A stretch of DNA of 64,000 nt from Azorinus chamasolen (taxonomy: Eukaryota > Mollusca > Bivalvia > Cardiida > Solecurtidae), in contig OY755240.1 of NCBI GenBank assembly GCA_963576725.1, forward strand, positions 97,498,316-97,562,315, given 5' to 3'. How positions within the stretch are numbered: the first letter of the stretch is position 1; every line of letters starts with the position of its first letter. This document shows positions 19,983 through 30,735 of the stretch, one piece after another. Made by a program: the position numbers and the translations under genes. A model generated the notes under the pieces. The model was not told the DNA's origin. It saw only the letters and a program-made list of their open reading frames with translations, and ran no database searches.

Positions 19983-20400
19983 TAGCTCAACTGAACACAA
20001 AGCGATCAAGACGAACTATTATGATAGCGTTGTGTCTGTCGTCAGACGTCGTCCGCCCGTTGTCGTCAACAAGTTCACTCGAATAGCAGGAATCAATAGT
20101 CACAAAAGTTCACAGACATATATCTTGTAAGGTCTCCTTTCATATTTGCCAAAATAATTGAAATGTAGCCATGCCATCAAATGGAAAATCTTTGACAATA
20201 CAGTTGTGTATCTTCCAATGTAATTTGGTAAAAATGATTGTTCAAACCACTGTGGTTCGTCAAAAACATGGCCACCAGGAGTAGAGCTAAAAATGTCAAA
20301 AATCTGCTTCTTTGATACGACCGGGCTTATACAAACATTATTTTGCAGGAATAATTACTCTCTGTCAAAATTATTCAAACAACTTTTTATAAGAAAAATT
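19983..20400. mobile_element. Dispersed repeat of a type common in bivalves
   Basis: It opens TTAGCTCAACTGAACACAAA with GCGATCAAGACGAACTATTA, passes a CGTC-rich stretch (GTCGTCAGACGTCGTCCG) and then TTTGACAATAC / ATGGCCACCAGG-like text. I recall this order (AGCTCAACTGAGC.., GTCGTCCGTC.., TTGTTCAA..) from many bivalve sequences; transposon class is unknown to me. Identification is from memory, not a search. Confidence 0.5.
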
Positions 20401-20460
20401 TAACCGTACGATGTATAGATATTGAACACCGCTGCTGCTGCGATTTTTATATTACACACA

Positions 20461-20664
20461 CAGTAAAACCTCTCTATAACGACCATTAAATTGTGTTAAT
20501 TAGTTGGTATATAGGGCAGGTGGCTGATTAAAGCAAGGTGAAAGTAAAACAGAACGCTCCTATAGGAGCGTTCTGTTTTACTTTCATCTTGCTTTAAGCA
20601 GCCACATGCCTTTAACACAAAATACTTGATGTAATTAAAGGGACGTTATAGAGAGGTTTTACTG
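20461..20664. mobile_element. P1 pogo-like MITE, complete, 204 bp
   Basis: CAGTAAAACCTCTCTATAAC and GTTATAGAGAGGTTTTACTG are exact inverted ends. The inner hairpin is centred on GAACGCTCCTATAGGAGCGTTC with near-perfect arms of about 40 bp. TA follows the right end; CA precedes the left. Confidence 0.92.
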
Positions 20665-21014
20665 TATATGCTGATGATGATATAGTGATGATGATGGTGT
20701 CGATCACTTTCATATGCAGCAAATCTAGCTTGTACACATCTGGTGGTAGTCGTAGGGGTAGCTCTATACATCCATTGTCTCTGTACTGAAATATGTGGCC
20801 CACCTTGAGAGTCTTCAGAAAAACAACAAACAACTGCGTTCTGGCTACAGTCAACATGTTCAATACTGATGCATTTGCCAGGCGGTAATGCAGGAATGAA
20901 GACCATAGTTTGCATTTTTGACGGCATTCTGTTTTAGATCCACATGAATGTGAAACTGTTAGATAGTTTATCCCATTATTGTGCAAAGTTTCGGTGAAGC
21001 AATACACAGAATAT
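20665..21014. other. Low-copy interval
   Basis: Two overlapping frames on the minus strand (93 and 131 codons) cross here, but the longer runs into P1 at its end, and neither resembles a known protein. No repeat family is seen. It may be single copy. Confidence 0.4.
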
Positions 21015-21195
21015 GTTGGATATTAACTCCAGGTACTCTACTCTGTACATCTGATAATGTTCTATATTAACACCAGGTACTCTACTCTGTACATCTGATA
21101 GTGTTCTATATTAACACCAGGTACTCTACTCTGTATATCTGATAATGTTGGATATTAACACCAGGTACTCTACTCTGTACATCTGATAATCAGTT
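21015..21195. repeat. Tandem repeat, 44-bp unit, four copies
   Basis: The unit is TATTAACACCAGGTACTCTA followed by CTCTGTACATCTGATAATGTTCTA (two parts). Copies differ by one or two bases. Confidence 0.9.
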
Positions 21196-21338
21196 ACTGG
21201 TCATCGATTGAAGTTCAACAAATATGTAACAGTTTGGGTCTTTAACAAACGTAATATCTTACAGCAGGGTGACAGCAATGCAGGGAACTCCCTTTGGACC
21301 AAGTCGACTTGAGAATCTATTGAGCGACTGTCAAACAC

Positions 21339-21652
21339 AATAAAACCTCTCTATAACGGCCACTTACATAAGTAAACCTCTCTATAGCGGCCACTAACAT
21401 ACAGTAAAACCTCTCTATAACGGCCACTTACATACAGTAAAACCTCTCTATAACGGCCACTAAATGTCATCAAGTATTTTGTGTTAAAGGCAGGTGACTT
21501 TCACCTTGCTTTAAGCAGCCACCTGCCCTAAATACCAACTAATTAACACAATTTAGTGGCCGTTATAGAGAGATTTTACTGTATGTTAGTGGCCGTTATA
21601 GAGAGGTTTTACTGTATGTTAGTGGCCTTTACAGAGAGGTTTTACTGAAGTT
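21339..21652. mobile_element. P1 MITE with laddered tips
   Basis: Four tandem left tips (ACCTCTCTATAACGGCCACT at about 34-bp spacing) precede one P1 body, and three matching right tips (GTGGCCGTTATAGAGAGG and variants) follow it. The central hairpin is deleted: GGCAGGTGACTTTCACCTTG joins the two halves. The copies are symmetric on both sides. Confidence 0.85.
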
Positions 21653-21654
21653 TG

Positions 21655-22690
21655 TAACTATGTAACACGCCGAGTCACTCGGCATCTCATATGGATCCAA
21701 ACTGTGTAGCAACCCGTTTTGAAATAACGTTGCACTCTGAAATAATTATTTCAAAACGGTTAGAAGTTTATTTCAATGTACGATTTTCGATGCCAACCCG
21801 TTTTGAAATAAAGTTGCACTTCGAAATAATTATTTCAACACGGGTTGCAGTTTATTGCAATATGCGATGAATCGATGTCAACGCGTTTTGAAATTAAGTT
21901 GCAAATTGAAGTAAAAATGATTAATGTATTGTTCACTGCCCGGAAATGGTAAAAACAGAATACATGTACATTCGGACGCATATAAACTCATAGTGTGTTT
22001 TCGGTGTCTGTAGATTCGTGGCATCAAATCGGCGTCATATGACGTCAATGATTTAAAATGCATATTTTACTACAAAAAGCTTCAATATCAATTTTTTACC
22101 CATGAACGGTCAAAACTAGTCAGGACGTCACTTGGGCGTCACTAGATTTCAATACCTCTATCCTCATAGTTCACAAGAAAATGCATGGAAATGTAAATGT
22201 AATTTAAAGCAAGATAGGATTCTTCAAACTCGCATTCATCCTGTAAAAGTATGTTCCGCATCATTTAGTTTGCTTTAAATTACATTTCCATGCGTTTTGT
22301 AGTGAAGCATGAGGATAAAGTCATCTGGCGCTCAAGTGACGTCATGACTAATTTTGGACTTTCACGGATAAAAACTTGATATTAAACGCTTTTGGTAGTA
22401 AAACTGCATTTTAAATCAATGGCGTCATGTGATGCCGACTTTACGCCATGAATCTACAGACACTCGAACCACACCTCGAGTGCATATGGTGTATTCTGTT
22501 TTTAACATTTCCTTTCAGTGAAAAGTACTTTTGTCCTTTTTTCTTCAGTTTGCAACTTTATTTAAAAACGGGTTGAAATGGAAATTCACACATTGAAACA
22601 CACTGCATACCGTTTTGAAATAATTATTTCAAAGTGCAACTTTGTTTCAAAATAGGTTGCTACAAAGCTGTTCTGCAAATGCGATGTTTT
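21655..22690. mobile_element. T2 element split by FB2
   Basis: CGCCGAGTCACTCGGCATCT CATATGGATCCAAACTGT (split here) is a T2 core half. After FB2 the text resumes TTCTGCAAATGCGATG, the normal T2 continuation. The first half (AAACAGTTTGGATCC) is missing. Confidence 0.65.
21706..22663. mobile_element. FB2, 958-bp foldback element
   Basis: GTAGCAACCCGTTTTGAAAT at the left pairs with TTTCAAAATAGGTTGCTAC at the right. Inverted matches continue inward: AAATAATTATTTC repeats, CATAAACTCATAG..GAATCTACAGACAC, and GCATGGAAATGTAAATG with CATTTCCATGC. The loop is only about 40 bp (22219-22260). Flanks CAAACTGT and AAAGCTGT may be a worn 8-bp target duplication. It has no coding frame, so it would depend on proteins made elsewhere. 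Confidence 0.85.
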
Positions 22691-23324
22691 GGACGGGATC
22701 TACTTTTTTTGACATTTGTGGACACTTTTTCATTCACAATTTGTCCCTGATGACGATCATTGCAACAAAAATCTACATACATACATACATATATATATAG
22801 ACGAGGTCACCGGAAGTCGACTTGGGATGAAAGAAGCATACATCGACGAAAACGTTGAAATGTAGAATCAAACGCCCGATTGCTGTAAGAAATATTCGTT
22901 TCTGGACAAGATTTTACTTTTACGACCGAATTAGATATGTTTTATATTGAATAAAACGATATACATTGTACCTGTAACATTTTTGTTCTTGATATAAATT
23001 ACGTTATTGAGTAGGTATTGGCGGCCTTGTTTACCATGGTATATATCGATATCATAGATCATATTAGTTATGCATAGAACTTGTCGTTTTCGATCTAACG
23101 CCAGTTGGATATTTACATACTTTATCAGGAATGTTACTAAAGCGACTCCCAAAACTTGTTCATATTTTTAATTTGACAATCCCTAAGAGGGTAATTTCCG
23201 TTATAGTGAAAAATAAACCAGGCTTCTCTTATGACATCACTTTCAATAAAATGTTGCAAGCATGATGTGTCAATCCTCTGTAATTCGTTAATCACACGAT
23301 CGTCATTATCTTGTTTGCAGGATT
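22691..23324. other. Interval with short ATAC/TA microsatellite
   Basis: Near 22776-22800 is an (ATAC)n/(TA)n tract. The remainder is AT-rich and unrecognised; one minus-strand frame of 73 codons has no recognisable product. Confidence 0.45.
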
Positions 23325-24662
23325 GTTAGATAGACAGATTTATTTAGCATCTAAAATTGCATACAATTTACAAGATATTTATACATAAAAATGACATATT
23401 TAGAATTATGGTACAATGAAAAACTGTAATGATTTCCATATAAATATTTAAATATGACATAGAAGCAATTTTTAATCAGTTATATCGAAACATTATAGAT
23501 CGAAATATTACAGTAGTGTAGTTCGACCCAATAAGACGATATAATATGTTAAAATGATGATGATAAAAAATAAATCTAAGTTGACTTTGATCATGACTTG
23601 GAAGAGTATGCCGATGCTAGGAAAGCCCAGAAAAGTCCGAAAACTTATTTCCACTGAGGTCCCGAAATAAGAAGAAAATACTTAAAAAATATATATGGTT
23701 CAATTGAAAAATAAAATTTATTTGAAATCAAGGATGCTGGTTTTCAAAAATTACAAAACGCCTATTTTATGGCATTTGGTCAATATTAGTGTTAATATAG
23801 TTTAAAATCAGGTATGAACATCTAATACTGTTCCAGGTAAAACTTTTTAATTTCTTTTTTTTAACTTATTGTGTGTTTTTTTACAAACTGAACCTTCTCT
23901 GGCAATGAATTTCAAATGTTCTTGCTGTTAAAGTAGAAAGTTGAGAATAACACATTATTTATTTTACCTTTACCTTTATGAAAATTAGACTCACTTTTCC
24001 TTGTGTGGTATGAATGTACATCTGCAGTTTTAGTAAAATATATTTTCATATAGGATGGACAGTGATCATTATAAATGTTATGAACATGATTCATTTTCAG
24101 TTGTTTGACTCGATCATCTACGTTTAAAACGCCAAGTTTCTTAAAATCTTCATTTGTAACAGAGAATCGTGGATTTTCATTTAAAATAAATCTGATAACT
24201 TTATTTTGAGTAACTTCTGTTTCTGTGTTTTAGTGATACTGTTATACCAGGCTGAACAGGCGTAGTCGAAATGACATTGTGTAAGAGAATCACAAAGAGT
24301 CTTTCTTGTTTTAGTATCGAGAACATCATTGTACCTATAAAAGAACTTCAGTTTTTAATTTACCTTTTTTATAATATCCGTTACACAAGAGCTTCCTGAA
24401 AGAGTATTATCTAACACATGGCCTAAGTATTTAACAGAGCTTTTAGATTTAATTACATGATTGTTACATTCTACCGAAAAATCCTTGACCTTGTTAACTT
24501 TTCTTTGCCCGCCAAATAGAATACATTCAGTTTGTCCTAGATGTACGGATAATCTATTGTCAATAAGCCACTTGCTACAGTTTTCTAATTCAGTTCCAAG
24601 CTTTTTACGAATAACATCTGTATTGCGGTGAGAAAACAAGTCGGTGCTATCATCTTCAATTT
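23325..24662 (-). mobile_element. LINE retrotransposon remnant, 5'-truncated reverse transcriptase
   Basis: Read on the minus strand, 24662-24355 encodes the end of a reverse transcriptase: a worn DDS catalytic box near 24650 (the Y and A of YADD are lost), then ELENCSKWLIDNRLSVHLGQ, TECILFGGQRKV and SSVKYLGHVLD. After a frameshift near 24350 it continues DTKTRKTLCDSLTQCHFDYA, then (24094-23912) MNHVHNIYNDHCPSYM and HSYHTRKSESNFHKGK. These are typical of Jockey/CR1-group LINE C-termini. The 3' part ends with AATAAATCTGTCTATC near 23345-23325, a plausible poly-A signal and tail. The upstream palm domain and any endonuclease are absent. It is a dead copy with several stops and shifts. Confidence 0.85.
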
Positions 24663-24990
24663 ATAAACAAAATAGTGTAGAAAGGTTTCTTATGTGACTC
24701 TATACCAACATTGTTCAAGCCGTTATTATTTTAAAACACACATACCGGCCAAGGTCGAGACTTAATGTCCTTTTACGATGTATGACAACAATGTATGACT
24801 GAACCCGAAAAGTTAATAAATCTCTCCTGAAACAACCGATCGGATTTCAATAAAATTCGGCAAGAATGTTCCTTTGATGACCCATTACCAAACCTGTTCA
24901 AGTTATTATTCTTTATAAAAAAAATGATATCGGCCTATTCCTTTATAAACATGGCTGCTGGAGAGAAATTTTCTTGCTGTCATATTTCAA
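24663..24990. mobile_element. Second copy of the bivalve-type dispersed repeat, partial
   Basis: ATGTGACTCTATACCAACAT and TTGTTCAAGCCGTTATTATT, then CTCCTGAAACAACCGATCGG, ATTTCAATAAAATTCGGC and ATGGCTGCTGGAGAG give the same order of phrases as expected for this family. The TTGTTCAAG section occurs twice, as if two fragments are joined. Confidence 0.45.
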
Positions 24991-25057
24991 CCCTCTACTT
25001 CGTGAATAGTCATGCCAGACTCTACCCACTGAGAATTATGAATTAGATGCATTAATA

Positions 25058-25253
25058 CAGTAAACCCCTCTAAACCGGACGTTCAGTTTAGTATAAATAT
25101 CGGTCTTAGGCATAGGTAGCAACTTAATGCAGGGTGAAAGTCATGCAGAAAGTTCCTAGAGGAGCATGACTTCTACCCTGCATTAAGCAGCCACCTACTT
25201 AAGGATATCTAAATGTTTCTCGACTAGAATTCCGGTTTAAAGGGTTTTCACTG
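25058..25253. mobile_element. P3 pogo-like MITE, TA flanks
   Basis: TA flanks CAGTAAACCCCTCTAAACCG at the left and GGTTTAAAGGGTTTTCACTG at the right. The inner arms are GCAACTTAATGCAGGGTGAA and ACCCTGCATTAAGCAGCC. The left apex AAAGTTCCTAGAGGAGC joins directly to ATGACTTC, so part of the right stem is missing. Confidence 0.85.
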
Positions 25254-25385
25254 TATATACGAACTATTATTGCCATGGCAATGTGCAATCAAGTGTGTAA
25301 TAGGCAAAGAGACACTGTTCAGAAAGCTCCAGGTGCTAGTCGGTTTGCAAATGCGTACAGAGACGGGATTACCATTTAGCCGACC

Positions 25386-25600
25386 AATCACTTACCTCAT
25401 GAATATTCATGTAAGAAGTAATGATACCATGAATATTTATTAGCTGAATTTGTTTTATAATGGAATATGAAAACAGGATTCTTATGTAACGGTAGAAACT
25501 GTAAACACGTATCTATTTCATAATCAATCAAAACAGACCATGGGTCTACGCTGTTTGTTAAGCCTCTGAAAAGGCGTTTGCGTGACGTAAATAGTTGATA
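25386..25600 (+). mobile_element. T1 element with shortened core
   Basis: CCTCATGAATATTCATGTAA starts it and GACGTAAATAGTTGATAA ends it. The core is AAAACAGACCATGGGTCTACGCTG, so the apex and most of each stem are gone. Confidence 0.75.
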
Positions 25601-25844
25601 ATACTTAGATCAATGTTCTTGTTGCAAAAGAGTTCCCATGATTTGCTGTGTCGGGTGGGCGTTGCAGGGATCATTATGCCCCCCTTGCCCTTAATTGTTT
25701 GACAAATGTGTGTTATATTCTATAATAGTCTCTTCATCTGGTTGCTATTTTATGTGAAGATTGAAATAATGGTGGCTATTTATACTTCTGCATATTTATA
25801 TTTCCAAAATGAAGGTTTTCACTGCCAACGTGATTCCGTGACTA

Positions 25845-26020
25845 CCTATGCTAACAGCTGTCAAACAGATGTGACGCCGAGATACTTGGCATCTCATATT
25901 GATCCAAACTGTTACTATGATTATAATTAAATATTGTTTGAAACAAAAATGAAAATGAAGAAATTTGAAAATGAAACAGACGACAAATTTTGCAGACGAC
26001 AAAACTTGGCCTCGAAATAT
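25845..26020. mobile_element. T2 element, second subtype, worn
   Basis: GCTGTCAAACAGATGTGACG to CTCATATTGATCCAAACTG around CCGAGATACTTGGC, then right-arm AAACAAAAATGAAAATGAAG and ACAGACGACAAATTTTGCAG. A further T2-like scrap (GCATCTGATCAGGATCCAACC) lies at 26086-26107. Confidence 0.65.
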
Positions 26021-26106
26021 TTTAGATTCTTACTCCCCAGTCAATTTAAGAACTGTCTAATTCCGTCTATCCGCGACCTAGCTCTGCATCTGATCAGGAT
26101 CCAACC

Positions 26107-26262
26107 TGAAAATCACCATAGTAATATGACATACAGTACATGTATGAAAGAAAATCACCATAGTAATATGGCATACAGTACATATATGACAGAAAATCAC
26201 CATAGTAACATGTATGAAAGAAAATCACCATAGTAATATGACATACAGTACATGTATTATCA
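26107..26262. repeat. Tandem repeat, about 38-46-bp unit, four copies
   Basis: GAAAATCACCATAGTAATAT followed by GACATACAGTACATGTAT. Unit length varies because the ATGACAG / ATGAAAG linker differs and the third copy is short. The antisense frames through it are repeated peptides and are not coding. Confidence 0.85.
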
Positions 26263-26299
26263 GAATCGCATGAAGATACAATATTGTCCATTTCATAAT

Positions 26300-26502
26300 T
26301 TAACCCATTCCCTCCTTGACCATTTGTAGACCCAACCTTTTTAATCAATCTACCGAAAAGGAGCATTAACTATAGAAAAGGAGAAGTGTAGAACTGTGTA
26401 GTATTTAAACCACTGTGATAAATAGCTCTATTTATCACAATGGTTTCAAAATGTGACTTTCACAGACGCGCCAAAATGCGTCACTAGACGGCAATGTGTT
26501 AA
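26300..26502. mobile_element. T5 element, complete
   Basis: TTAACCCATTCCCTCCTTGA to ACGGCAATGTGTTAA, with TTAA at both ends. The central GATAAATAGCTCTATTTATC is a perfect hairpin but lacks the GCATTTGCCC extension of the 15.1 kb copy. Confidence 0.85.
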
Positions 26503-26712
26503 TTAACCCTTTCCATGTTCTATGTTTATTTCAAAATTCAATACTGAATATTCATCAATAAAATAGTTATATCGAAGTATATAAGGTGGAACAGTGTACA
26601 TATTTTATAAAATAAAGAAACATATATTTTCAAATTCCACTAGCAAACAGAGTAGACCCTGATCTGGGTCTACTCTGTTTGTAAATGCGTGATATAAGGG
26701 AATGTTTATATA
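26503..26712. mobile_element. T6 element
   Basis: TTAACCCTTTCCATGTTCTA follows directly on T5 with no spacer. The left arm has TTTATTTCAAAATTCAATAC and AATAAAATAGTTATA; the core GCAAACAGAGTAGACCCTGA TCTGGGTCTACTCTG (split) is a perfect hairpin with almost no loop. The right end AAGGGAATGTTTAT is worn. Confidence 0.8.
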
Positions 26713-26727
26713 ACGGAATATGTTAAC

Positions 26728-26968
26728 TAGTTTACCTGTTAGAGACTCTTCATGATGCCTTTGCAAATATAGTAGACCAGATTAGACAGCTCCTGTATGA
26801 ACCGTCTAATTAAGGTCTACTCTGTGTGCTAATAAAATGATAAAGATCTGATTCTATTTTTTTGCCATGGCCAAACATTCACGGGCTCATATGCCGCTAT
26901 AAAATTTCAGCTAATAAATATTCATGATGTTATTACACCTTACATGAATATTTATGAGGTAAAGGGCT
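26728..26968 (-). mobile_element. T1 element
   Basis: Core GCAAATATAGTAGACCAGAT to AATTAAGGTCTACTCTGTG; long arm TTTTTTGCCATGGCCAAACA, then CTTACATGAATATTTATGAG. The right end is GGTAAAGGGCTAAA. Confidence 0.75.
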
Positions 26969-26969
26969 A

Positions 26970-27640
26970 AATCAGTGTCTGCTGAAAATAGATTATTAAA
27001 GAAATCCACACATATTTTCTTATTGTCTGGATACTTATCTAATACCGAATAGACAGGTCGGAATTAAAACAATTTCGAAATGCCATTCGCTGTACATTAA
27101 GTTTGCGCAAAGGAAGTAATATTATCCGGCTCTGTTAATTCTATATCTCGGTCTCAAAGGAACACAGCTCGAAACAAGCCAGTGCGATTATGTTTCAACG
27201 ATGTTCTAGACTTGTAATTGGTTTGAGACCCCTCCGTGAAACCCCATACGTCTGCCGTTAAAACCTCATTACTTTCGCTGGAAAACCGAAGCTTCTGAAA
27301 GCTCCAGAGTCAATTATTACAAGACCTGTGCTAATAACTAGAAATTGAGATTTTCTCGGACAATAGCTCCGCTCGCAAACAACAATATTCTCCGGCCTTT
27401 TGAAGGAAATTACCATAGAATAATATGGAAAACAATCAATAAGTCTAATCTGGCGTATGCTTTTTCTTGTTTGAGCAAGATATGGACGCTTTTGATAAAT
27501 GAGATGAAAAGATGACTTCCTTGGTCGATAATCCACTGGGGCGCAAAACGGAATGTCACAGTTACCTCCCTTCCATTAATGTCACAGTTACCTCCCTTCC
27601 ATTGCAATATTGAAAAAAACCGGCCTGCTATGAATGTCAT
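26970..27640. other. Low-copy interval
   Basis: Contains no recognised repeat except a 26-28-bp direct repeat of GTCACAGTTACCTCCCTTCC ATT (split) at 27553-27605. Base composition is more even than the surroundings. Minus-strand frames of 76 and 92 codons are unrecognised. Confidence 0.45.
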
Positions 27641-27644
27641 TAAA

Positions 27645-27985
27645 TCTTGAATTTATTTGTGCTTGTTTTAACCGTTTCTTTGATGAATATACATGTGAGA
27701 ATAATGACACCATGAATATAGATTTACTGAGGTTGTATGATGATACATATACACAGGACTATTTGGTCATAATTAAGACTATTGTTTCAAAAGCAAACCG
27801 AGCAGACCCAGAACTGGGTTTACTCTTTTTGCTTTTAAAAAAATACTGTATTGGGCATGACCAAATATTCCCGTGTTCACATACAATCATAAAATTTCAG
27901 CTAATTTATATTCATCTATGTCTATTTTTCCAAGTAAACGTATCACCGATCTTTGAAAAGGCGTCAAAACGGCAAAGGTTTCAGT
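27645..27985. mobile_element. T1 chimera with two long arms
   Basis: The left side is a + long arm (GATGAATATACATGTGAGAA, then ATATACACAGGACTATTTGG). After the core GCAAACCGAGCAGACCC..CTGGGTTTACTC the sequence is a minus long arm (GGGCATGACCAAATATTCCC, GTGTTCACATACAATCATAA, TTTCAGCTAATTTATATTCA). Both sides are therefore long arms and the short arm is absent until a scrap (GGCGTCAAAACGGCAAAGG) near 27960. An open frame across it is incidental. Confidence 0.7.
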
Positions 27986-28039
27986 TTGTACTTTCTTACA
28001 AAAACAGAAATCGTAAAGTAATTTATTTATGTATATTTT

Positions 28040-28315
28040 GATTTATTTATTCATTTATCTATTCGCTCATTTATTGCCTGATTTAATTACTATAATTAAT
28101 AAAACTATTATCATTTCAAAATTATTATTATAATTATTATTATTATTGAATAATAATAATAATAATAATTAATATAAGTAATTGTCCATTCAATTCAATT
28201 CAATTGTTATTATATTCATTATTATTTTTATACACCTACTACTAATCATTATTATTATTATTCAAAATATTATCATTATCATTTTATCCTTAGTAATATT
28301 ATAATTATAATTATA

Positions 28316-28384
<69 letters not shown>

Positions 28385-28570
28385 GAAGAATACTAATTAA
28401 TATATGTAATTGTCAATTCAAATCAATTCAATTCAATTATTATTAATAATAAATGCTATAATTGTCAATTCATTATTATTATATTATTATTATTATTATA
28501 ATTATTAATAATATTTATTTATAATATTTATTATTATTATTATTATCATCATCATTATCATCATTAATAT
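28040..28570. repeat. ATT-rich microsatellite block
   Basis: A pure (ATT)n run of about 70 bp at 28313-28385 sits among degenerate TAATAATAAT, AATTCAATTCAATTCAA and ATTATCATCATC tracts. The phrase GAATAxTAATTAATATAxGTA occurs twice (28147, 28386), indicating local duplication. Confidence 0.95.
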
Positions 28571-28734
28571 TATTTCAGAAAATACAGAATTAAAACACAG
28601 ATAGCACAACTAAGATAATTTGAGTTGTTTGCCCATCATACATGTTTCAGCCACAATTAAACAAAAAATACAATACTGTTTATATAACACGCCTATTTCG
28701 AGTCATCGAATGCATAAATTCTGTATAAATATTT

Positions 28735-28977
28735 GCGTCATTAATATTCAGGAAAGAAATAAATAACTTCATAATTATTAATTAGATGGGTTTTTTTTAT
28801 CATGACGTTATTATAAACACAGAGATATTTGGTCATGACAGAAGAATCTGTAGAATCCCATAAGCAAACAGAACAGACTCTCATCAGACCGTTCCTACAG
28901 AATCTTAGTTGGGTCTACTCTGTTTGCAAAGGCGTCAAAATGCGTCAAAAGGCGTCGCTATAAGGTAAAGTGTTAAA
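28735..28977 (+). mobile_element. T1 element
   Basis: Long arm TTCAGGAAAGAAATAAATAA, GGTCATGACAGAAGAATCTG; core GCAAACAGAACAGACTCTCA to TTGGGTCTACTCTGTTTGC; short arm with three tandem GGCGTCAAAATGCGTCAAAA-type 10-mers; end AAAGTGTTAA. Confidence 0.75.
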
Positions 28978-29057
28978 ATGCGAGTTATAACCAGATAAGC
29001 ATCAACAATAAAATCCACTGATCACGTCTGAGATATGTTTACCGTCTACATCTTTCC

Positions 29058-29265
29058 TTAACCCCTCTTACTGATACATTTGTAAATAGAGCAGACCCAG
29101 ATCAGACGTCTGCCGTAGGAGATTATTATATAATATAGATCGATGTCTACAGTTTCTGCCATGGTAAACACTCCTTTGTTGTGTTCTGTTGCATAGTGCC
29201 ATTATAAATAGTCACGTTACTCGTTAATCAGTCATTATTTCTGTCATGAATATGTATCGAGTACT
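29058..29265 (-). mobile_element. T1 element lacking second core half
   Basis: TTAACCCCTCTTACTGATAC, then GTAAATAGAGCAGACCCAGA TCAGACG (split); GCCGTAGGAG runs straight into ATTATATAATATAG of the long arm. The right end is eroded after CATGAATATGTATCGAG. Confidence 0.7.
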
Positions 29266-29387
29266 TAAAAGGTTTGGTTTGTAAATTCACGAACTTAATA
29301 ATTTAGTCCTAAATAACATGGTTCACAGGCTGAGGCCACTCTTGCGAATAAACACGAACTTTTATATGTATATTTTCTTCAGTACAA

Positions 29388-29520
29388 AATAATCATAAAA
29401 CCTTGTAGAGCGACAATTTATACATGCAGACAGACAGACAGGCAGCAAAAATAATCATAGAACCTTGTAGAGCGACAATTTATACATGCAGACAGACAGA
29501 CAGACAGGCAGCAGACAGAA
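29388..29520. repeat. Direct duplication ending in (CAGA)n
   Basis: AATAATCATAAAACCTTGTA GAGCGACAATTTATACATGC (split) AGACAGACAGACAGGCAGC occurs twice at about 61-bp spacing (29389 and 29450); the second has one more GACA. Confidence 0.9.
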
Positions 29521-29638
29521 ACAAAGACATACATACATATATAGAGAGAAACAGAAAAAAAATAGAAAAAGAGAACAGGAGTCAGAGATACATGGAGACA
29601 GAAAGACAGAGAAAACAGACGGGGGCAGAGAAAGTGAC

Positions 29639-30049
<411 letters not shown>

Positions 30050-30145
30050 ATACAAACAGTCTGCACCCAGACAGCATGCCAAATAACTGGCTGTCTCATT
30101 AGGATCCAAACTGTTTGACACTCGGTAAATAGTTTCTCAACAGCT
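30050..30145. mobile_element. T2 core
   Basis: ACAAACAGTCTGCACCCAGA to CATTAGGATCCAAACTGTTT around CCAAATAACTGGCTGTCTC, followed by GACACTCGGTAAATAGTTTC, the T2 arm phrase in inverse order. Confidence 0.65.
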
Positions 30146-30600
30146 TGAACAAATTTACAGTAAGTATAAATTACTGCAGCTCCGAGTTGGAGCAGACATC
30201 TAGTTTGTTCAGCCTGCTATGGACTAATATCTCGTTCTCTCTTGATTAGCCAACTGGGCAATAAATAAACAAAACAGGCGCCATATTCTAAGATTGTATA
30301 AACTGTAATTACTGTCAGAAAAAACACCACTCCACATAAGCTAAGAAAATTAAAATAAGTCTCCGTTAGTCTAGGATCTGCAGAGATTTTTGTCTCAAAA
30401 TTGTGAAAATGTTAAAAGTTTTGTGAAATCACAAATGTATACCGATTACTGTTTGATGTGATATGTCCTCTTTTCTTTTCCAACCCCTATAAAAATTTTT
30501 TACTTTTATTCAAATATCAACTGAATCACATTTGCAAACAACTCAGATCCAGATGAGAGGTCAAGCAAATCTTTATGATTTTTATTAAGGAATAGGAGTA
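30146..30600. other. Low-copy interval
   Basis: No repeat family seen except a T2 half-core (GCAAACAACTCAGATCCAGA) at 30533-30560. AATAAATAAACAAAACAGG near 30260 resembles a forkhead-type site, by eye only. Confidence 0.35.
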
Positions 30601-30619
30601 CATGTATATGTATATAGTT

Positions 30620-30735
30620 GACTGTTTACTCCATACATACGCCTTTCTACGCCTTTGCAAACAGAGTAGACCCAGATCACATGACACCTATAGGAGCCTC
30701 TTATCAGGGTCTGTTATCTTTGCTTATGATATAAT
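30620..30735 (-). mobile_element. T1 element, short arm and core only
   Basis: TTTACTCCATACATACGCCT, GCAAACAGAGTAGACCCAGA to TATCAGGGTCTGTTATC around ACACCTATAGGAGCC, then cut off after GATATAATAAAGATC by a second T1 copy. Confidence 0.75.
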
